Of a DNA stretch of 64,000 nt, positions 25,030-35,771 are shown piece after piece. Position numbers and translations under genes: made by a program. Source of the DNA: Arundinibacter roseus. Lineage in GTDB: Bacteria; Bacteroidota; Bacteroidia; Cytophagales; Spirosomataceae. The stretch's first letter is position 1; every line of letters begins with the position of its first letter. The notes below the pieces were generated by a model. The model did no database searches, was not told the origin of the DNA, and saw only the letters and a program-made list of their open reading frames with translations. The stretch lies in assembly GCF_004348825.1 (NCBI RefSeq), contig NZ_SMJU01000005.1:1-64000 (forward strand), written 5' to 3'.

Positions 25030-28000
25030 ATGCATCTTTCCATGATCCTTCCTGACACCCGCAGCTTGTCATTTCGGGTGTGGGTAACTATCGGTTGCTC
25101 CGTCCTGCTTATGGCCGGACTTTACTCCTGCCTTTCCCCAAAACCTACCGGCAGCAATAGCCCACAACTAACAAAGGCAGCAAGTGTTTCTCCGGCACGG
25201 GTTCTGGTTTTTTCCAAAACCAAAGGCTGGAAACACACCTCCATTCCGTTCGGAAATGCCGCCATTCAAAAACTCGGACAGGAACATGGATTTCGGGTAG
25301 ATACGACCAAAAACGCTGCGTACTTTACCGACGATAGTCTGCGCAACTACCGGGCGGTTATCTTCAACTGCACCACTGGAAATGTTCTGAACGCAGAGCA
25401 ACAGGCCGCTTTTGAACGCTACATTCAGGCAGGTGGCGGCTATATGGGCATTCACTCAGCGGCTGATACGGAGTACGAATGGCCCTGGTATGGCAAGCTT
25501 ATGGGCGCGCATTTTGCCAATCATCCGCTCAATCCCGGCGAGCGCACGGCAACGGTGGAAGTGACCGACAAAACGCATCCGGCAACCGCTCACCTCCCCG
25601 ACCTTTGGACCCGAAAAGATGAATGGTACAGCTACCGTTCTTTTTATCCGGGCCTGAATGTACTGGCTTCTTTGGACGAAGAATCCTATCAAAACGGTAC
25701 GAACGGTGCCAATCACCCGATTGCGTGGTACCACGAGTTTGACGGAGGACGAGCGTTTTATACCGGCGGCGGCCACATGGACAGCAGCTACGATGAGCCG
25801 TTATTTTTGAAACATATTTTGGGGGGAATTCAGTACGCCATGGGCGATGGAAAGCCGTTGGATTATAGCAAGGCTTACGCCGTAAGTGTGCCGGAAGAAA
25901 ACAGATTCGTAAAAACTATTTTGGTAGACGACCTCAACACACCGATGGAACTGGCCGTGGCCGACGATGGTCGGGTGTTTTATACGGAGCTCCGTACGGC
26001 AAATCTTTACATGTACAACACCCGCACCCATCAGAATACGGTCGTGCATCGCTTCGACGTAGCTACCAAAGGAGGCACCGGACTCATTGGCGTGACCCTC
26101 GATCCGAATTTTAACCAAAATAGCTGGATTTACCTCTACTATTCGCCCCCTACCGAGGAAGAACCTATTCTCTTCAATCTTTCCCGATTTACCGTTCGGG
26201 CAGATAATACCCTGGATCTTGCTTCTGAAAAAATACTCCTGCAAGTACCCGTACAAATCAATAGCGGCGCGCACCACGGCGGCTCGCTTGCCTGGGACAA
26301 GGAGGGAAATTTGTATCTTTCTACCGGCGATAGTTCCAGCCCGTTTCCGTCCAACGGCTACGCCCCGCTCGATGAGCGACCCGGCAAAGAATATGTCAGC
26401 CTTGATGCACAGCGCTCAGCGTCCAACACCAACGACCTGAAAGGCAAAATCCTGCGCATTCGCCCTCAGCCGGACGGCAGCTACACCATTCCCGACGGCA
26501 ATCTTTTCCCAAAAGGAATGGCCAAAACCCGGCCTGAGATTTATACGATGGGTTTGCGAAATCCGTATCGAATTGCGGTAAATCCAAAAACGTCCGTTTT
26601 GTATTGGGGAGAAATCGGGCCTGATGCCGGCAAAGACAGCATTCAGGGCCCCCGCGGCTACGATGAATTTAATCAGGCCAGAAAAGCCGGAAATTTTGGC
26701 TGGCCCTATTTTGTGGGAAACAGCATTCCGTATGTCAAATGGGATTTTGCAACCGAAACCGCCGGACCGGCTTTTGACCCGAAAGCTCCCGTCAACTCGT
26801 CTCCCAACAATACCGGGCTAACCAACTTACCCCCGGCCGTTCCGGCGATGATCTGGTATCCCTACGCCGCTTCCCGGGAGTTTCCCGAACTGGGCCTTGG
26901 CGGACGGTCGGCGATGGTCGGTGAGTTTTATAGCTATGATAAAAATTCTTCATCGCCGGGCAAATTCCCGGAATTTTACGACGGCACGCTCTTTGCCTTC
27001 GATTGGATGCGGAATTGGGTCATGGCTTTCCGCTTTGATGAAAACGAAAATTTCCTCCGCGCCGAGCCCTTCATGACTGCCAATGGCGATTTCCGCCGCC
27101 CGATTGATCAGGCATTTGGCAAAGATGGCGTGATGTATATGCTCGAATATGGTTCGGTGTATGGCGCTGATAACGACGATGCCCGGCTGGTTAAAATTGA
27201 ATACAATGCCGGAAACCGGGCCCCTTTGGCAAAGGCATTTGTTGTCGATTCAGTAGAAGCCGCCCAACTACCCAAACGCGTTTTTCTGACCTCCGAAAAC
27301 CGCTATGTTTCTACCCAAAAAGAAGTAATCGGCGCCGCACCCCTGCGGGTGATGTTTGGCAGCCGGGGCACCACCGACCTCGACGATGATGACGAAATAA
27401 AGTATCAGTGGTTATTTGATGGCAAAACCGTAGGCTCCACCCAACCAAATGCTGCCCATACGTACACCAAACCGGGTGTTTATCAGGCCGTTTTGAAAGT
27501 AACCGACAAAGCCGGACTTACAGGCACGGATACAATCGTGGTGAAGGTGGGCAATGCACAGCCTGAAGTAGTTATTTCATCGCCCAACAACAAGTCGTTT
27601 TTTTGGAAGAATAAACCTTTCATATACGAGGTTAAGGTCAAAGATAAAGAAGATGGCACCATGGGTTCAGAAAAAATCCAGGCCTATTTTAACTATAATC
27701 CACAGCCCATAGCTTCGTCGGCAAGCGGCACCACTGCCGCCGTAGGCAGCACGCTGATGGAGGCAAGCGACTGCAAAGCATGCCATACGATAGATAAAGT
27801 TTCGGTGGGGCCTTCGCTGCTGGCAGTAGCCCAACGCTACAAAGGACAGACGCAGGCGCTGGACTTGCTGACGGCCAAAATCATCAAAGGCGGAGGCGGC
27901 GTGTGGGGCACCGAGCACGTCATGAGTGCGCATCCACAGATTTCAACGCAGGATGCCAACGAAATGGTGAAGTACATTTTATCATTGGCGGAACCGGCAA

Positions 28001-28521
28001 AACAACGTGTGCCCATAGCAGCGCAGGGAAGCCTGGCATTGACCGAACACAAAGCTGATGAACCGCGCGGACGCTATACCATTCAGGCTTCCTACACCGA
28101 TCAGGGCGCTAACGGCATCGGCCCGGTCACCGCTACCGACGTGGTAACACTACGCAGTTCCTACGTTCAGACGGTCTATGCCGATGCGCATGTAGGTTTT
28201 CCACGCTGGGGAAATAGCCTGAGTGGCGGAAATCACAAGTCGTATATTTTGCTTAAAAACATTGATCTTACCGGCATTCGGAATTTTAAGTATACGTACA
28301 ATTCATCGAAAAACGGAGAAATTGAAGTTCGAATCGATTCGCAGGCCGGACCCGTCATCAGCCGAACGACTTACTCGCCAACGGACGGAAAATCAGGCTC
28401 TGTACAGGCCGAAGTAACTACTCCAACTACGGGAAAACATGATGTCTATTTTGTAGTAGTGAAGCGCGACAAGCCCAATGATAACATCATTAGTTTGTCG
28501 GGAATAGAGTTTTTGGAGTAA
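25030..28521 (+). CDS. ThuA / PQQ-type sugar dehydrogenase / PKD / cytochrome c fusion lipoprotein
   Basis: 1163 residues. The signal sequence ends in a lipobox-like LYSC. Domains in order: a ThuA-like domain (about 57-285, VLVFSKTKGWKHTSIP, GGGYMGIHSAAD); a soluble PQQ glucose/sorbosone dehydrogenase beta-propeller (about 300-740, HHGGSLAWDKEGNLYLSTGD, GLRNPYRIAVNP); a PKD domain (about 770-840); a c-type cytochrome with the haem site CKACH (C915, C918, H919) and a likely Met ligand in HVMSAHP; and a C-terminal CBM6-like beta-domain with LSGIEF at the end. Such fusions in Bacteroidetes are thought to oxidise sugars outside the membrane and pass electrons to the haem. The substrate is unknown. 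The gene separates sprA from gcvH and lies on the opposite strand from both. Confidence 0.88.
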   Translation: MHLSMILPDTRSLSFRVWVTIGCSVLLMAGLYSCLSPKPTGSNSPQLTKAASVSPARVLVFSKTKGWKHTSIPFGNAAIQKLGQEHGFRVDTTKNAAYFTDDSLRNYRAVIFNCTTGNVLNAEQQAAFERYIQAGGGYMGIHSAADTEYEWPWYGKLMGAHFANHPLNPGERTATVEVTDKTHPATAHLPDLWTRKDEWYSYRSFYPGLNVLASLDEESYQNGTNGANHPIAWYHEFDGGRAFYTGGGHMDSSYDEPLFLKHILGGIQYAMGDGKPLDYSKAYAVSVPEENRFVKTILVDDLNTPMELAVADDGRVFYTELRTANLYMYNTRTHQNTVVHRFDVATKGGTGLIGVTLDPNFNQNSWIYLYYSPPTEEEPILFNLSRFTVRADNTLDLASEKILLQVPVQINSGAHHGGSLAWDKEGNLYLSTGDSSSPFPSNGYAPLDERPGKEYVSLDAQRSASNTNDLKGKILRIRPQPDGSYTIPDGNLFPKGMAKTRPEIYTMGLRNPYRIAVNPKTSVLYWGEIGPDAGKDSIQGPRGYDEFNQARKAGNFGWPYFVGNSIPYVKWDFATETAGPAFDPKAPVNSSPNNTGLTNLPPAVPAMIWYPYAASREFPELGLGGRSAMVGEFYSYDKNSSSPGKFPEFYDGTLFAFDWMRNWVMAFRFDENENFLRAEPFMTANGDFRRPIDQAFGKDGVMYMLEYGSVYGADNDDARLVKIEYNAGNRAPLAKAFVVDSVEAAQLPKRVFLTSENRYVSTQKEVIGAAPLRVMFGSRGTTDLDDDDEIKYQWLFDGKTVGSTQPNAAHTYTKPGVYQAVLKVTDKAGLTGTDTIVVKVGNAQPEVVISSPNNKSFFWKNKPFIYEVKVKDKEDGTMGSEKIQAYFNYNPQPIASSASGTTAAVGSTLMEASDCKACHTIDKVSVGPSLLAVAQRYKGQTQALDLLTAKIIKGGGGVWGTEHVMSAHPQISTQDANEMVKYILSLAEPAKQRVPIAAQGSLALTEHKADEPRGRYTIQASYTDQGANGIGPVTATDVVTLRSSYVQTVYADAHVGFPRWGNSLSGGNHKSYILLKNIDLTGIRNFKYTYNSSKNGEIEVRIDSQAGPVISRTTYSPTDGKSGSVQAEVTTPTTGKHDVYFVVVKRDKPNDNIISLSGIEFLE

Positions 28522-28536
28522 TAGCGCTGTTTCAAT

Positions 28537-28574
28537 TTATACCCGTAAGGTTTTTAAAAACCTTACGGGTATAA
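28537..28574. terminator. Perfect 38-bp palindrome between convergent genes
   Basis: The left arm (28537-28555, TTATACCCGTAAGGTTTTT) is the exact reverse complement of the right arm (28556-28574). With T-rich and A-rich centres it can fold on both strands and should terminate both the fusion gene and sprA. A perfect, loop-free palindrome of this length is unusual and could also be a remnant of a mobile palindromic element. Confidence 0.8.
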
Positions 28575-28595
28575 CTAATTAATGACCGGGAAAAA

Positions 28596-31500
28596 TTATT
28601 CCGCCAAATTAAACTTCACCTGAACGCCACCGGCGGTTGTAGAGCGGTAGAAAGAATTGGAAACGAGCGGATCGTTGAAGGTACGGTCGAAGTAAAATTG
28701 CAGACTCAGACGATTGCTCACCACATAGTTGACCGTTGGTCGCAGCTGAAAGTTAATATTTCCGGCAATCGGTACATTTTGTCCATCAAATTTTCGCTGA
28801 ATTGCACGCGTGTCCCGGAAGGTAAGTCCCATCTGAACCGTTAAATCATTTTTTAGTTTCTTCTTAACCCCATTGATTTTGAATGGAATCGGAACATCAT
28901 TTTTTGTAAATCCAATGCTGATTGTCAAGTCCTGATTAAACAGCTCGGCAACCTGCGTATTGGACATACTCAACGCCACGGAGCGATCGCGGTTGTAGTC
29001 GATCCGGCCCGTAATCCGGCTTTGGGTACGGAAATTAATCCCGATCAAAGGCGAAAACTTTTCCTGTAAGGTTACGGTACTCATTACAAACACAGGCACG
29101 TATTGACCCAGATAATTGGTTCGGGACGACAACGGATAGCCCATCACGGCTAAGTTCACAAACAGCGATTCGTAGTCGAGTGAGGAAGTGAAATTACCGA
29201 CGCTATACGTAGAAATATAGTTGTGCGTCAGCGTGAAAGAGCTGAAAATTTTCTTAAATGGTTTTAATTGTGACAGCCCGTTATAATCAACCCGCCAATT
29301 GGGCATTGGGAATCCGAGGAAGGGCGAAATTCTGACAGTTTCGGGATCTTTGCCGGTGTAAGCCGCAAAAAACGCCGGAATCAGCACATCCTGCGAATTC
29401 TCGTTGTACTCGCCACCGCTCCCATTTTCACTGTTGAGGCGCTGCCGCAACACCCCCCGATAGTCTCGAAAACGATCAAAAACGGGCGAAGTATTGTCAC
29501 GGTTAATTTTGGCAAATGCCGTCCGGAACGACATAAATGACATACTAAACTGCCCGTTTCGTACCGGGCTTTGGCTGACAAACTGTCCGTTTGGATCTTC
29601 GGGACGGTAAAATTCCTGATAGGCATCCTGCCGGGTCAGGCGGGCTTCAATCTGCATTCTGAAATCTTTGAACGGTTCCAGCGTGGTCCGCATCGTAAAG
29701 TTCTTCTGAATGGTTTGTTGAAACGCCTGATTCTGTACCGTACTCGGCGTCAGCCACCCATTATTGGCGGCTTTTATATGAATATTTCGATCCTGACTAC
29801 CTAGCACAAAAGGCAAACCGGGGGCATTGGCATTGTCTAGCCCAAAGAACCGGGGCGTTGGCAAATAGCCCGGCAGAGCGGTAGTTTCCAAAATGGTGTA
29901 ACTCACATTGATACCCCGAACGGTCATCAGCACCCGAGTCAGATCTTTCAGCACTTTGCTTGGCGGCGGCGGCAGCTCTTCAATATCGCCGGGGCTGCGG
30001 GCAAAATTTTTCTTTTGCTGCGAAGGCGAATTGGCAAATTTCAGGTATTTGAGTTTGTTGTAAAGCGCTACAAAATCTACCCGACCCGTAATGCCCCGCT
30101 CGCGGCTGTTGCGGATGATATTTCCGAACGGAATTCCCAGCGAATCGACAAGGCCGAGGGCGTTGGCCTGAAAATTATAGGCAATCGTATGGTTATAATC
30201 GGCGGTCATCCAGTCTGTGAGCGGCAATTTGTCGAGGGGCAGCCGGTAAGTTAGCCGAATCCGTTGGTCATAGTTTTTGATTCGACCCAGTTTCTTAAAA
30301 TTACTCCAAAGTGTATCCTGCTTTTCGGGCGTATTTATATCTCCCATTGGCTCATCCACAATGGCATTTGCCACGGTATTATAACTCAGAACGACATTGC
30401 GCGTAAGGTTCCAGTTGAGGTCGTAGTAGCGATTAAACCAAAAATATTTTTCAAAAAACGGCTCCATTCCCGCCGTCGTCAACTCTGAGTTTCGCAGCTG
30501 AGTTTTGGTATAACTCCTGTCTACATCCGTCCGAATCGATACGGTATTGGGAAGTAAGGTGAGATTAAAATCTTTGATAAAATTCAAATACCGGCTGTCC
30601 GTTTCCCACTTCCGGAAAGGCTCAAAAGCTTTGGGTTGTGAGGTAAAGGTGTAGGCGATTCCTCCGCGATACATCCGTTGCGCATAAATATCCGTGAGAA
30701 TATTCGAGCGTTTGAGATCGCTGAAAGCATAGGTAAAGGCCAGATTTTCAAAATCATAGAAGTGACTTTTAGCCCCCGGTTTTGTCTTGGTCTTCCGCAC
30801 ATTCGAGAGATTTATTCCCCGCCTGACGGTATTATCCTCTACCAGGCGCCGGTACTGTTCACGTTCGTCAGCATTATCCAGATTTTCAAGCGACGTAGAA
30901 AGCGGCGTATCGGGGTCCAGCGGATTAAAATGCGGGCTGATGCGGCGATTGTCGTAGTTGACATAGAGCGGAATACTGAATCCCCACTCCTGCGGCAGGA
31001 GTTTATCCAGCGAAATATTCGATGAAATCCCGAACTCCGTCGTTGTGGCCCGCGCCCGCTCGCCGATGCGCTGCTGTACACCACCAAAGCCAAAGGTTTC
31101 GATCCGACCCGATGCCGTTACGGTTGCAAAATCTGCCAATTTAGCGTTCAGTTGCCCCACGGCCGCCTGTCCGGCAGTTTCGTCAAATCCTTCTACGTGC
31201 AATTCATTCACCCACAGGCAAAAACTTTTGGAGCGCTCGTCCAGCGACTTCGGATTTCTTACGCCAATCATCAGCACGCGTACAGAACTCAGGTCGGGAT
31301 TTCCAACTACGGTAATCTTATAACGTCCGTCCCGGGTCATCACTGAATAAGGCAAACTGATTGCGTTGTTTTCACTCCGATTTCTCTCCGCTTTGGCCCG
31401 TATCAGTTCTTCAAACGCAACGTTTATCTCATTTTCCTGCGGCCAAACTACCTCCGGCTGACTTACATTTTCGGGGGTTGCCTGCAAGTTCGCTACTTCT

Positions 31501-34500
31501 ATTTCGTAGTAGTTTTGGGTGAGGTCCGTTCCCAGGCGCATGAAGCCGGCCACAAAACCACTTTCATTGTCGTCATTTTGCATGTGAATGTACATGCGCA
31601 GTCGTTTACGAAATTGCAGGTCAAGGTTTACGTTTTTAAATACGGCCCGCGAATCTCCGTCGCGCAAATCTGTTACGCAAAGACTCATAGACTGCTCGTT
31701 GAGCTGAAAATTGGTGGTTGGCTGCGTAAAATCCTGATCGCGTTGCCAGCCCGGCGGTACGGCATATACGTACTTTCTATCCGAATTATTAGCCTGACTA
31801 TTTTCCTCAATACTAACCGTTCCGACGGTAAATTTGGCATCATAAGGCTCGGGAACTTCCTGCAGGCCCGGTGCATCAAGGTCTGACAGGTACTTGCGGT
31901 ATTGCTGCCCTACCATGTGCAGCTGGGCAAACCGAAGCACCACGGGCTGTTCAAAATCGGTAAGGTACATCCGCACAAAGCGGATGGACTTAAAGCCATT
32001 GATTTGTCCGACTTTCCGGGTAAACTCTTTTACCGGAACCCGAAACAAATACCAATTGACGCCATTGGCTACGGTTTTATCCACAATAAAGCCACGGCCA
32101 ATATCCAGCCGATTCGGTTTCAGATCAATCTCGTATTCGTAGTAAGCTTCATTGTCATTGATGGTGTTATCTACGTTCAAATCCTCAGAATCAGGAATAT
32201 TGGTTGCAGCCGGGGTGACGTTATTGGTACTTGTCGTGCTTTCGGGCGAGTTATTTTCCATGCCCAGAAACTGTTTATAACGTTCCAGGATTTTTTTGTC
32301 GTCGGCGTCGAGTTCCGCTCCAAGGTAAAACTGAAAATCATCGCCCGAAGGGTCAGCCAAAATTCGTTCGCGGGCTTCCGCTGTAAGGTTAGCGGGCAAG
32401 CGATCCAGAAAAGTTTCTCTGAAATACCGCCGTTCGTCTTCATTATTCAGTCCATCCAGCCCTACGTCCTGCTTTTCGCGGGCACCCGGTTCGTTGCTGA
32501 ATGCATTGATTAAATACTGCTGCTTGGTTACGCGCCCCCAGGCGGTACTGTCTACATTGACGCCCGGTTGCGGGTTATCGAAAGGAAGGCCATTTTCAAA
32601 ATTAAAGCGTCCATCTTTGACAACATCTTCTGAAATATCTCCGAGGTTAAACACAAGTTTTCCTCCGGTCGTATTGTTCCGATTCTCTATTCCATCACGA
32701 ACGACGCCATTTTCGCCCCCAATAAACGGGTCGAGCATCCAGAATTCAATGTTTTCAATATTGGCATTGTCAAAATCAATGTCCGACGTTACTGCTCGGG
32801 AAATAGCACCAAAATTTCGGCGCGGGTCGAGAAGCCGCCCGTCGGCATCGAGCGCAGGATTGTAATTATACATTCCCCGCTCTTTGGGGTAATAGGCAAT
32901 ATCCAGAATATTCTGAGGTAAATTTAACGGCGGCACCGACCGACCGGGAAAGAGTTCAATCGGATTAAATAATCGTTCATAATAATTTTGAAGGTCTTCA
33001 TCCGTAATTGTCGGCGGGCGAAGGTTTCCAAAACCGGCACCCAGGCCTGAAAATCCAAAGATATTGTCAACACTGTACGCCGAAATCTTTCCGCGCTTGT
33101 AGCCAAATTCCAGCGGATTATCGGGCGTTCCCTGTGGAAACTGCTGCGGCGTGGCTCCCAGACGCCAGCGGGTGGGCTGTCGGGTCAGATCATAAATCGT
33201 GCGCGTAGCCTCAAAGTCGTCCACTAGCGAGCGGTTGTTGACCCGGGGCGCTACGCCCGGAAAAAGTTGGGCAACTTCCCCTTTGAACTGAATGCTTGAA
33301 GGTTCTTTGGTTTGGATCAACGGTAATTTGTCGAGCCATTTGGTCAGGAATGGCGCATCTTTTCGAATATTGGCGTCAAATCCCACAATGGTATTATTGG
33401 TAGGTTCGTTGCCGATTGCTACCCGAGTCAAAAAGCCAGCCGGGGTTTCACGGTGCCGCATGGCGGTCATCCCCAGGCTGATATCATTATTTACCAAATA
33501 GTCGAGCCTTGTACCAAAAAGCGTTCGGATTTGATTATTGAACATATCGGGCCGCTCAAATTCGATGACTATTTCCCGGCCTGAAAGCAATACACTCGGA
33601 TTGACCAACCGCACCCGCCCGATTTGCGCCTCTACGATAAAATCCTGTCCCGGCATGAGCGACACGCCTCCCGCCGTTACGGTCACCGACTCTTCCGACA
33701 CCCCAAACGGCAGCTGCACGTCCGTCCCTCCGGCCGATTGGTAAGCACCTTTCAGGAAAAACTTATTTCGCTCCGAAACCTGCTGCGCATCAATTTGGGT
33801 AGTACTGTATAGCTCGTCAAAGACATATTTATTTTTGAGCAAATCTTCATCCGGATCAAAGTTTTTAGCCAGATTGGAGCCGAAAGGTTCGAGTACGGGG
33901 AAAAATATTCGCCCCGTTTTGGTGTCAATCGTGATGCCCTCCACGAAGTCAAAATTTCCATCGGGCTGTAAATCATTGACAGGATTGAGGCGATCCAGAC
34001 CCATCACGCGCAACAGCGGGCGATTTTGCAGCCTGCGTCCTTCCTGCAAATTGGGATTATCAATTCCTGTTAAGTCATCCTTATAAATAACTCTTAGCTG
34101 AAAACCCTGTCGGTCAATCTGATTGGTACCTAATGAATATACGTTCTTCATCATCAGGTCCCACATCGGTAGTTGGGTATTATTTCGGATTGTTGAGGAT
34201 TTCAACAATTTCAAGGCAATTACTTCATCATCTTTTCGATTTTGATAATCTTCCGTTAGCTCGCCTACTTTATACGCCCGTCCATTCAACGTATATTCAT
34301 AAGCGACAGCCAGTACTTCATCGTTTCGCAGCGGTACGGTAAGCGAAATGTAGCCCAACTGCTGATTAAATTTATATTCCCGCTCATCCATCAATCGCTT
34401 GGCGCCGCGCAACAATTCAAAATCCACTGCTTTTTGCAACCCCAGCGTAGAACTTAACTCAAACGACGTACGGTCTACCTGCCGGAAAGCTTCATTTTCC

Positions 34501-35771
34501 CGCAGACTTCGGTACAAACCATTGGTTTCATTATCGACAGGCAGGCGGGGATTGATTGGTTGAAGCGCAGGATTGGACGTATTGTGAGGGCCGGGCTCGC
34601 CCAAATCGGCAAAGGCCGCCAGATTTCGCAGGGTTTCGGTTGTGGTAGTACGGTTTGTTACATACACTTCCAGACGGGTAATATTGATTCCGGAAGTAAT
34701 CATGGGTAACGTTTTTAGCCCACTTTCATAAATATTTCTAAAATACTGAGAGAGAAAAAAGTGACGATTTTCGTCATAATTATCGGCCCGAATCTCAAAA
34801 TCTTTGGTTTGCGCTCCACCTCTGAGCACGATTCGTTCTTTGCGGGAGCGCTGTTGTGAAGCGACGAACGTAGCGTTTAAACGTCCAAACTGAAACTCCG
34901 TTTTTAAGCCAAAAAGATTTTGAACCCCCGGAATCAACTGACTATTGATGGGCCAACTGATGTTTCCGGCTTCTATTTTGCGCACCAAACTTTCTTCGGG
35001 AGCTTTGTAGTTTAGCTTTAATGCATTTTCAAAATTGAAACTTGCCTTGGTATCGAAGTTGGTCAGGAAGCCCATCCGATCCCCCATTTTTGCATTAAAA
35101 TTTATATTGATTTGCTCATTAAAGATAAAGCTCGTATTCCGCCTTTGCCGCACCGGTACGGCCGGATTATCGATGAATTGATGCAATACTCCAAAGTCCA
35201 GCGCCACAAAACCATTGGGCTTGAAGTCCATGAAATTATCTCCAAAAAGCTTATCCAATGCTGGCGGCAAATCCAGTTTAGGCAGCAGGCCTCGGCCACC
35301 CATTGCACTTTTTCCATCGAGCCGCGCCGAATATTCCCTCATCAGGGTTTCAAAGGCACGTTTACGCTGCATTTCGTTGTAGGTATTCAGATCCAGACTT
35401 TGGGTAGGTCGATAGTCGAGTTTGCCTTTGGGCGTAGTAACGTCTTCTTCTACAACTACCCGTCCGGTGCTGTCGAGTTCAATGGTAGTTTTGATATTGG
35501 CAGGATCTTTCAGGTACAGGGATGAGCGGGGTCGAGGTTCTGAAAAACGATTTTGGTAGTAGTCCTGCCAGCGAATAATTGCCTTTTGGCCCGATTTTTT
35601 TAGCTCATTCCCCAGAGTATCGGTGCCGGTGGTATCGGTTAAAATGGGCAAATAGGTATCATTGGCCGGCTTGGGAGCAGGCACAAAACTACCGGACGCA
35701 CTTGCCAGCCAGTAAGCTGCTGCGGAAATGGTTGCCGTTCGAAAAAGAAGTTGGTAAATCGTTGCTGACAA
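28596..35771 (-). CDS. sprA: Cell-surface protein SprA, type IX secretion translocon
   Basis: 2391 residues, within the usual size of SprA (Sov in Porphyromonas). SprA forms the giant outer-membrane beta-barrel through which T9SS cargo leaves the cell. Family-typical stretches include FKPNGFVALDFGVLHQFIDNP, PINSQLIPGVQNLFGLKTE, MFNNQIRTLFGTRLDY and the C-terminal RPTVNYVVSNRLSLQFYFD. The N-terminal region is a hydrophobic signal-like segment. The first possible start is a TTG at 35771, with a TAG two codons upstream and no ATG nearby, so a TTG start is likely. ruvA lies just upstream on the same strand, as in many Bacteroidetes. Together with the PorU-like and GldF genes it shows that this organism has type IX secretion and probably glides. 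Confidence 0.97.
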   Translation of the reverse strand: MSATIYQLLFRTATISAAAYWLASASGSFVPAPKPANDTYLPILTDTTGTDTLGNELKKSGQKAIIRWQDYYQNRFSEPRPRSSLYLKDPANIKTTIELDSTGRVVVEEDVTTPKGKLDYRPTQSLDLNTYNEMQRKRAFETLMREYSARLDGKSAMGGRGLLPKLDLPPALDKLFGDNFMDFKPNGFVALDFGVLHQFIDNPAVPVRQRRNTSFIFNEQININFNAKMGDRMGFLTNFDTKASFNFENALKLNYKAPEESLVRKIEAGNISWPINSQLIPGVQNLFGLKTEFQFGRLNATFVASQQRSRKERIVLRGGAQTKDFEIRADNYDENRHFFLSQYFRNIYESGLKTLPMITSGINITRLEVYVTNRTTTTETLRNLAAFADLGEPGPHNTSNPALQPINPRLPVDNETNGLYRSLRENEAFRQVDRTSFELSSTLGLQKAVDFELLRGAKRLMDEREYKFNQQLGYISLTVPLRNDEVLAVAYEYTLNGRAYKVGELTEDYQNRKDDEVIALKLLKSSTIRNNTQLPMWDLMMKNVYSLGTNQIDRQGFQLRVIYKDDLTGIDNPNLQEGRRLQNRPLLRVMGLDRLNPVNDLQPDGNFDFVEGITIDTKTGRIFFPVLEPFGSNLAKNFDPDEDLLKNKYVFDELYSTTQIDAQQVSERNKFFLKGAYQSAGGTDVQLPFGVSEESVTVTAGGVSLMPGQDFIVEAQIGRVRLVNPSVLLSGREIVIEFERPDMFNNQIRTLFGTRLDYLVNNDISLGMTAMRHRETPAGFLTRVAIGNEPTNNTIVGFDANIRKDAPFLTKWLDKLPLIQTKEPSSIQFKGEVAQLFPGVAPRVNNRSLVDDFEATRTIYDLTRQPTRWRLGATPQQFPQGTPDNPLEFGYKRGKISAYSVDNIFGFSGLGAGFGNLRPPTITDEDLQNYYERLFNPIELFPGRSVPPLNLPQNILDIAYYPKERGMYNYNPALDADGRLLDPRRNFGAISRAVTSDIDFDNANIENIEFWMLDPFIGGENGVVRDGIENRNNTTGGKLVFNLGDISEDVVKDGRFNFENGLPFDNPQPGVNVDSTAWGRVTKQQYLINAFSNEPGAREKQDVGLDGLNNEDERRYFRETFLDRLPANLTAEARERILADPSGDDFQFYLGAELDADDKKILERYKQFLGMENNSPESTTSTNNVTPAATNIPDSEDLNVDNTINDNEAYYEYEIDLKPNRLDIGRGFIVDKTVANGVNWYLFRVPVKEFTRKVGQINGFKSIRFVRMYLTDFEQPVVLRFAQLHMVGQQYRKYLSDLDAPGLQEVPEPYDAKFTVGTVSIEENSQANNSDRKYVYAVPPGWQRDQDFTQPTTNFQLNEQSMSLCVTDLRDGDSRAVFKNVNLDLQFRKRLRMYIHMQNDDNESGFVAGFMRLGTDLTQNYYEIEVANLQATPENVSQPEVVWPQENEINVAFEELIRAKAERNRSENNAISLPYSVMTRDGRYKITVVGNPDLSSVRVLMIGVRNPKSLDERSKSFCLWVNELHVEGFDETAGQAAVGQLNAKLADFATVTASGRIETFGFGGVQQRIGERARATTTEFGISSNISLDKLLPQEWGFSIPLYVNYDNRRISPHFNPLDPDTPLSTSLENLDNADEREQYRRLVEDNTVRRGINLSNVRKTKTKPGAKSHFYDFENLAFTYAFSDLKRSNILTDIYAQRMYRGGIAYTFTSQPKAFEPFRKWETDSRYLNFIKDFNLTLLPNTVSIRTDVDRSYTKTQLRNSELTTAGMEPFFEKYFWFNRYYDLNWNLTRNVVLSYNTVANAIVDEPMGDINTPEKQDTLWSNFKKLGRIKNYDQRIRLTYRLPLDKLPLTDWMTADYNHTIAYNFQANALGLVDSLGIPFGNIIRNSRERGITGRVDFVALYNKLKYLKFANSPSQQKKNFARSPGDIEELPPPPSKVLKDLTRVLMTVRGINVSYTILETTALPGYLPTPRFFGLDNANAPGLPFVLGSQDRNIHIKAANNGWLTPSTVQNQAFQQTIQKNFTMRTTLEPFKDFRMQIEARLTRQDAYQEFYRPEDPNGQFVSQSPVRNGQFSMSFMSFRTAFAKINRDNTSPVFDRFRDYRGVLRQRLNSENGSGGEYNENSQDVLIPAFFAAYTGKDPETVRISPFLGFPMPNWRVDYNGLSQLKPFKKIFSSFTLTHNYISTYSVGNFTSSLDYESLFVNLAVMGYPLSSRTNYLGQYVPVFVMSTVTLQEKFSPLIGINFRTQSRITGRIDYNRDRSVALSMSNTQVAELFNQDLTISIGFTKNDVPIPFKINGVKKKLKNDLTVQMGLTFRDTRAIQRKFDGQNVPIAGNINFQLRPTVNYVVSNRLSLQFYFDRTFNDPLVSNSFYRSTTAGGVQVKFNLAE

